Shown here piece by piece: positions 61,720-64,000 of a stretch of 64,000 nucleotides of DNA (position 1 is the stretch's first letter; every line of letters starts with the position of its first letter). The notes under the pieces are model-generated. The model had not been told where the DNA came from and searched no databases. It worked only from the letters and a program-made list of their open reading frames with translations. The position numbers were made by a program, and so were the translations under genes. The stretch spans positions 11,377 to 75,376 of the forward strand of contig NZ_JAAGUY010000007.1 of the NCBI RefSeq assembly GCF_010868145.1, written 5' to 3'. Source of the stretch: Nocardia cyriacigeorgica (GTDB lineage: Bacteria; Actinomycetota; Actinomycetes; Mycobacteriales; Mycobacteriaceae).

Positions 61720-62939
61720 TCGTATCGCACCTGCCAATTCTTGATTCCGTTGATCCACCCCGAGCGCAACCGTACCGGATCGGCGAGGGACCGCAGGGCG
61801 GGCATCGCATCGGCGATGGCGTTGAACATGAGGTCGATTTCCAGCTTGGCCAGATTGGCCCCGACACAGTAGTGGGTGCCGGTTCCGCCGAATCCGACGT
61901 GTGGATTGGGATCGCGCAGGATGTCGAAGGTGAACGGGTCGGCGAAGCCGTCTTCGTCGAAGTTGGCGGAACTGTAGAACAGGCCGAGGCGCTGGCCCGT
62001 GGTGATGCGCTGTCCACCCAGGGTCAGGTCTTCGGTGGCGGTGCGTTGGAAGGCGGTCACCGGGGTGGCCCAGCGCACGATCTCGTCGGGTGCGGTGCGT
62101 GGGCGTTGCTGTTTGTACAGCTCCCACTGTTCGGGATTGTCCACGAACGCTTTCATGCCGTGGGTGATCGCATTGCGGGTGGTTTCATTGCCTGCGACGG
62201 CGAGCAGGATGACGAAGAACCCGAATTCGTCGGAGCCGAGACCTTCACCGTCGATATCGGCATTGACCAGCTGGGTGACGATGTCGTCGACCGGATTCGC
62301 CCGCCGCTGTTCGGCCATATTCCAGGCGTAGCCGAGGATTTCCGCCGAGGCCATGGTGGCATCGCCGTACTCGGGATCGTCGTAGTTGAGCATCTGGTTC
62401 GACCAGTCGAACAGTTTGCGCCGGTCGTCCTGCGGCACACCGAGCAGTTCGGCGATCGCCTGTAACGGCAGCTCGCACGCGACCTGGGTGACGAAATCAC
62501 CGCTGCCGGTCTTCTTGGCCTCGTGCACGATCTTTGCGGCACGTTCGGTCAGCGCGGCGCGCAGTCCTTCGACCGCACGCGGAGTGAACCCCTTGGAAAT
62601 GATCCGGCGAATCTTGGAATGTTTCGGCGGGTCCATGTTCACCAGCAGCGCACCGGTCACCGACATCTGCTCCGGGGTGATGTCGCCGGGCAACCGGATG
62701 ATGGCGCCTTTGTCCTGCGAGGAGTACAACTCCGGGTTACGCGAGATCTCCTTGATATCGGCCAGTTTGCTGACCACCCAGAAGCCGCCGTCGCGGAAAC
62801 CACCCGAGGTGTCGTCGGATTGGGCATTCCACCACACCGGCGCGGTCCGGCGTAGCAGCGCGAATTCTTCGACCGGACTGCGCTCGGCCCATAGTGCGGG
62901 GTCGGTGAAATCGAATCCGGGAGGCAATGTCGATGTCAT
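61716..62939 (-). CDS. Cytochrome P450 CYP125 family, steroid C26/C27 monooxygenase type
   Basis: 407-residue P450 closely like M. tuberculosis CYP125A1: LPPGFDFTDPALWAERSPVEEF at the start, VWWNAQ, GGFRDGGFWVVSKL, ISKGFTPRAVEGL, the I-helix LAVAGNETTRNAITHGM, ExxR region DEIVRWATPVTAFQRTA, FGGTGTHYCVGANLA with haem Cys358 and the end SGWINGIKNWQV. CYP125 oxidises the terminal side-chain carbon of cholesterol/cholest-4-en-3-one. ATG at 62939 has AAGGA eight bases upstream. No kstD/fadE cholesterol genes are in the window, so its role may be with another sterol-like lipid. Confidence 0.92.
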   Translation of the reverse strand: MTSTLPPGFDFTDPALWAERSPVEEFALLRRTAPVWWNAQSDDTSGGFRDGGFWVVSKLADIKEISRNPELYSSQDKGAIIRLPGDITPEQMSVTGALLVNMDPPKHSKIRRIISKGFTPRAVEGLRAALTERAAKIVHEAKKTGSGDFVTQVACELPLQAIAELLGVPQDDRRKLFDWSNQMLNYDDPEYGDATMASAEILGYAWNMAEQRRANPVDDIVTQLVNADIDGEGLGSDEFGFFVILLAVAGNETTRNAITHGMKAFVDNPEQWELYKQQRPRTAPDEIVRWATPVTAFQRTATEDLTLGGQRITTGQRLGLFYSSANFDEDGFADPFTFDILRDPNPHVGFGGTGTHYCVGANLAKLEIDLMFNAIADAMPALRSLADPVRLRSGWINGIKNWQVRYE

Positions 62940-62962
62940 GGGGGTGTCCTTTCTGGAATCGC

Positions 62963-64000
62963 TCACACGACCGTGAGGGGCAGCGGAATGCCACGATCGC
63001 TGAAGGCGAAGCCCGCACCGGTACTGACCTTGGCGATCGCCACCTCGATCGCCTCCCGGAACGGCTCGTCGGCCTGCGCGATCGTCACGGTCCATTCGCC
63101 ATCGGCGGTACTGACCTCGTCCACGTGGAAACACGGGTTCACCCCGCGCACCATGGCGTCCAGCGGTTGGGTGTGCTCGGCATCGATCAGCACCGGCCAC
63201 GCACCATCGCTGACGGCGTCGCTGCGGCGTGGAAAATGCAGACGCACCGTGGTGTCACTCGCCTCGACCCGAATACCGGTGTACGGCAGCGGATTGAATG
63301 CCGGGTGCAGCCGCAGCACTTCGGCCAGCGCCGCGCGATCGGTGCCGACCCCGAGCGCATCGCGCAGCCGCTCGGAGGTGAGCCCGGCAATACCCGCGAA
63401 CTGTTTGCGCACGATGGCGGCCGCGGATTCCGGATCGGTCCGCCTGCGCACCGCGATACCGAAAGCGAGGGTGAGCAGATGATGCTGCAGGCACACCTCG
63501 TCGGCCAGCCGGATCAGGGCCGAACGAGAGAAGTCGGCGAAGCGGATATCGCTGAGCAGCGGACCGGAATAGTCGCCGCGGCCTTCATCATCGGGAACGA
63601 TCGCGGACAAGACGGTGTGCGCGGCCGCCGATTCCGCCACCAGCTCCGCACCCTCCGGAGTAGGTGGCGGCGCATTGGCCGGGTCGATGGTGACCGTCCA
63701 CGCGCACACCGGCGTTCGGTCGGCCGGTTCCCGCGGCGGGCGATGTACGGGCCGGACCTGCGCATGCGGATTGGTGGCCAGTGCGGTGGCATCAAACGTG
63801 GGGTCTTCGATGTCGTGGCACATGGCGACCACGAAATCGCGGCCGAGCGGCTCCACATCGGCGAGCGCACCACAGTGGTCGAGCCAGAATTCGCCGTGCC
63901 GGCCATCGTGGAGCCGGTACCTGAAATCCATGAACTGCGGCGGTGCGCCGATATCGAACTGCAAACCCTTGAAGATGGTTTCCACATCGTCGCCGGTGAA
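62963..64000 (-). CDS. Unrecognised conserved protein upstream of CYP125, cut by window edge
   Basis: At least 345 residues; the frame stays open to the right edge with FTGDD before the first in-window start (GTG 63985), so the true N-terminus lies outside. It holds MDFRYRLHDGRHGEFWLDHCGALADVEPLG and MCHDIEDPTFDATAL, a middle Pro-rich part, and a C-terminal domain with LRDALGVGTDRAALAEVLRLHP. The spaced His, Cys and Asp residues could bind a metal, but I do not know the family. Stops 23 bases before the CYP125 start on the same strand, so the three genes (this, CYP125, peroxidase) are probably one operon. Confidence 0.7.
   Translation of the reverse strand, partial: FTGDDVETIFKGLQFDIGAPPQFMDFRYRLHDGRHGEFWLDHCGALADVEPLGRDFVVAMCHDIEDPTFDATALATNPHAQVRPVHRPPREPADRTPVCAWTVTIDPANAPPPTPEGAELVAESAAAHTVLSAIVPDDEGRGDYSGPLLSDIRFADFSRSALIRLADEVCLQHHLLTLAFGIAVRRRTDPESAAAIVRKQFAGIAGLTSERLRDALGVGTDRAALAEVLRLHPAFNPLPYTGIRVEASDTTVRLHFPRRSDAVSDGAWPVLIDAEHTQPLDAMVRGVNPCFHVDEVSTADGEWTVTIAQADEPFREAIEVAIAKVSTGAGFAFSDRGIPLPLTVV

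Noticed and set aside
61720..62127. Upstream extension of the glutathione peroxidase frame
   Set aside because: It is antisense to nothing useful and overlaps CYP125 coding in another frame; the GTG overlapping the CYP125 stop is the real start.

Overview
The window is high-GC actinobacterial chromosome from a mycolate-type genus (order Mycobacteriales), most like Nocardia or a close relative. The evidence is gene content and order: hpf, comF, lpqB-mtrB-mtrA, tmk, ahcY, alkB-rubredoxins-TetR, fbiB-fbiA, whiB2, manB, manA, manC-wbbL-rmlD and an LCP-family ligase match the M. tuberculosis Rv3241c-Rv3268 neighbourhood as I remember it, and this is rearranged here. CYP51 and a CYP125-type steroid P450 fit the same group. 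No rRNA, tRNA, CRISPR array, insertion sequence or prophage was seen.

1-7 kb (minus strand): ribosome hibernation factor, ComF-type phosphoribosyltransferase, the LpqB-MtrB-MtrA envelope signalling operon and dTMP kinase. 7-16 kb: a small secreted protein, S-adenosylhomocysteinase, two AlkB alkane hydroxylases with one pair of rubredoxins and a TetR regulator, then the F420 genes (NUDIX, fbiB, fbiA). A Nextera sequencing-adapter remnant sits at 12929-12956, so the joint between alkB2 and the F420 block needs checking. 16-23 kb (plus strand): whiB2 with a perfect LexA-type box upstream, mannose-phosphate metabolism (manB, SIS/TobH-like protein, manA) and a cation diffusion facilitator. 23-27 kb: a secreted HtaA-like protein, an FAD oxidoreductase and a TetR/DUF4267 divergent pair with three matching operator-like dyads. 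27-36 kb: GDP-mannose, rhamnose and arabinogalactan-linker genes (manC, wbbL, rmlD, LCP ligase), a TIGR03089 protein, a P450, a carboxylesterase and small zinc or redox proteins.

36.9-47.9 kb is the most unusual region. Two gene sets diverge from an intergenic region rich in nested inverted repeats. On the minus strand is a Rad50/RloC-like ABC ATPase with a CPVC hook and a C-terminal HEPN-like domain, translationally coupled to a small helical partner. On the plus strand is a tightly coupled operon: a protein that looks like the C-terminal half of a SWIM zinc-finger protein fused to DUF5691, then a MoxR AAA+ ATPase, a DUF5682 protein and a VWA protein. The operon ends in two gene remnants, a 25-codon stub and a C-terminal ADP-ribosylglycohydrolase fragment. 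I read this as a candidate conflict or stress island that is partly eroded.

47.9-64 kb: a MacB/FtsX-type ABC exporter, two related Ser/Thr kinases (one membrane-bound with a nine-residue repeat linker), endonuclease IV, an alkylsulfatase-type dioxygenase, a CoA-transferase plus HMG-CoA lyase-like pair, CYP51, a glutathione peroxidase coupled to CYP125, and an unrecognised protein cut by the right edge. Functional calls come from reading motifs and from memory of families; no database search was run.
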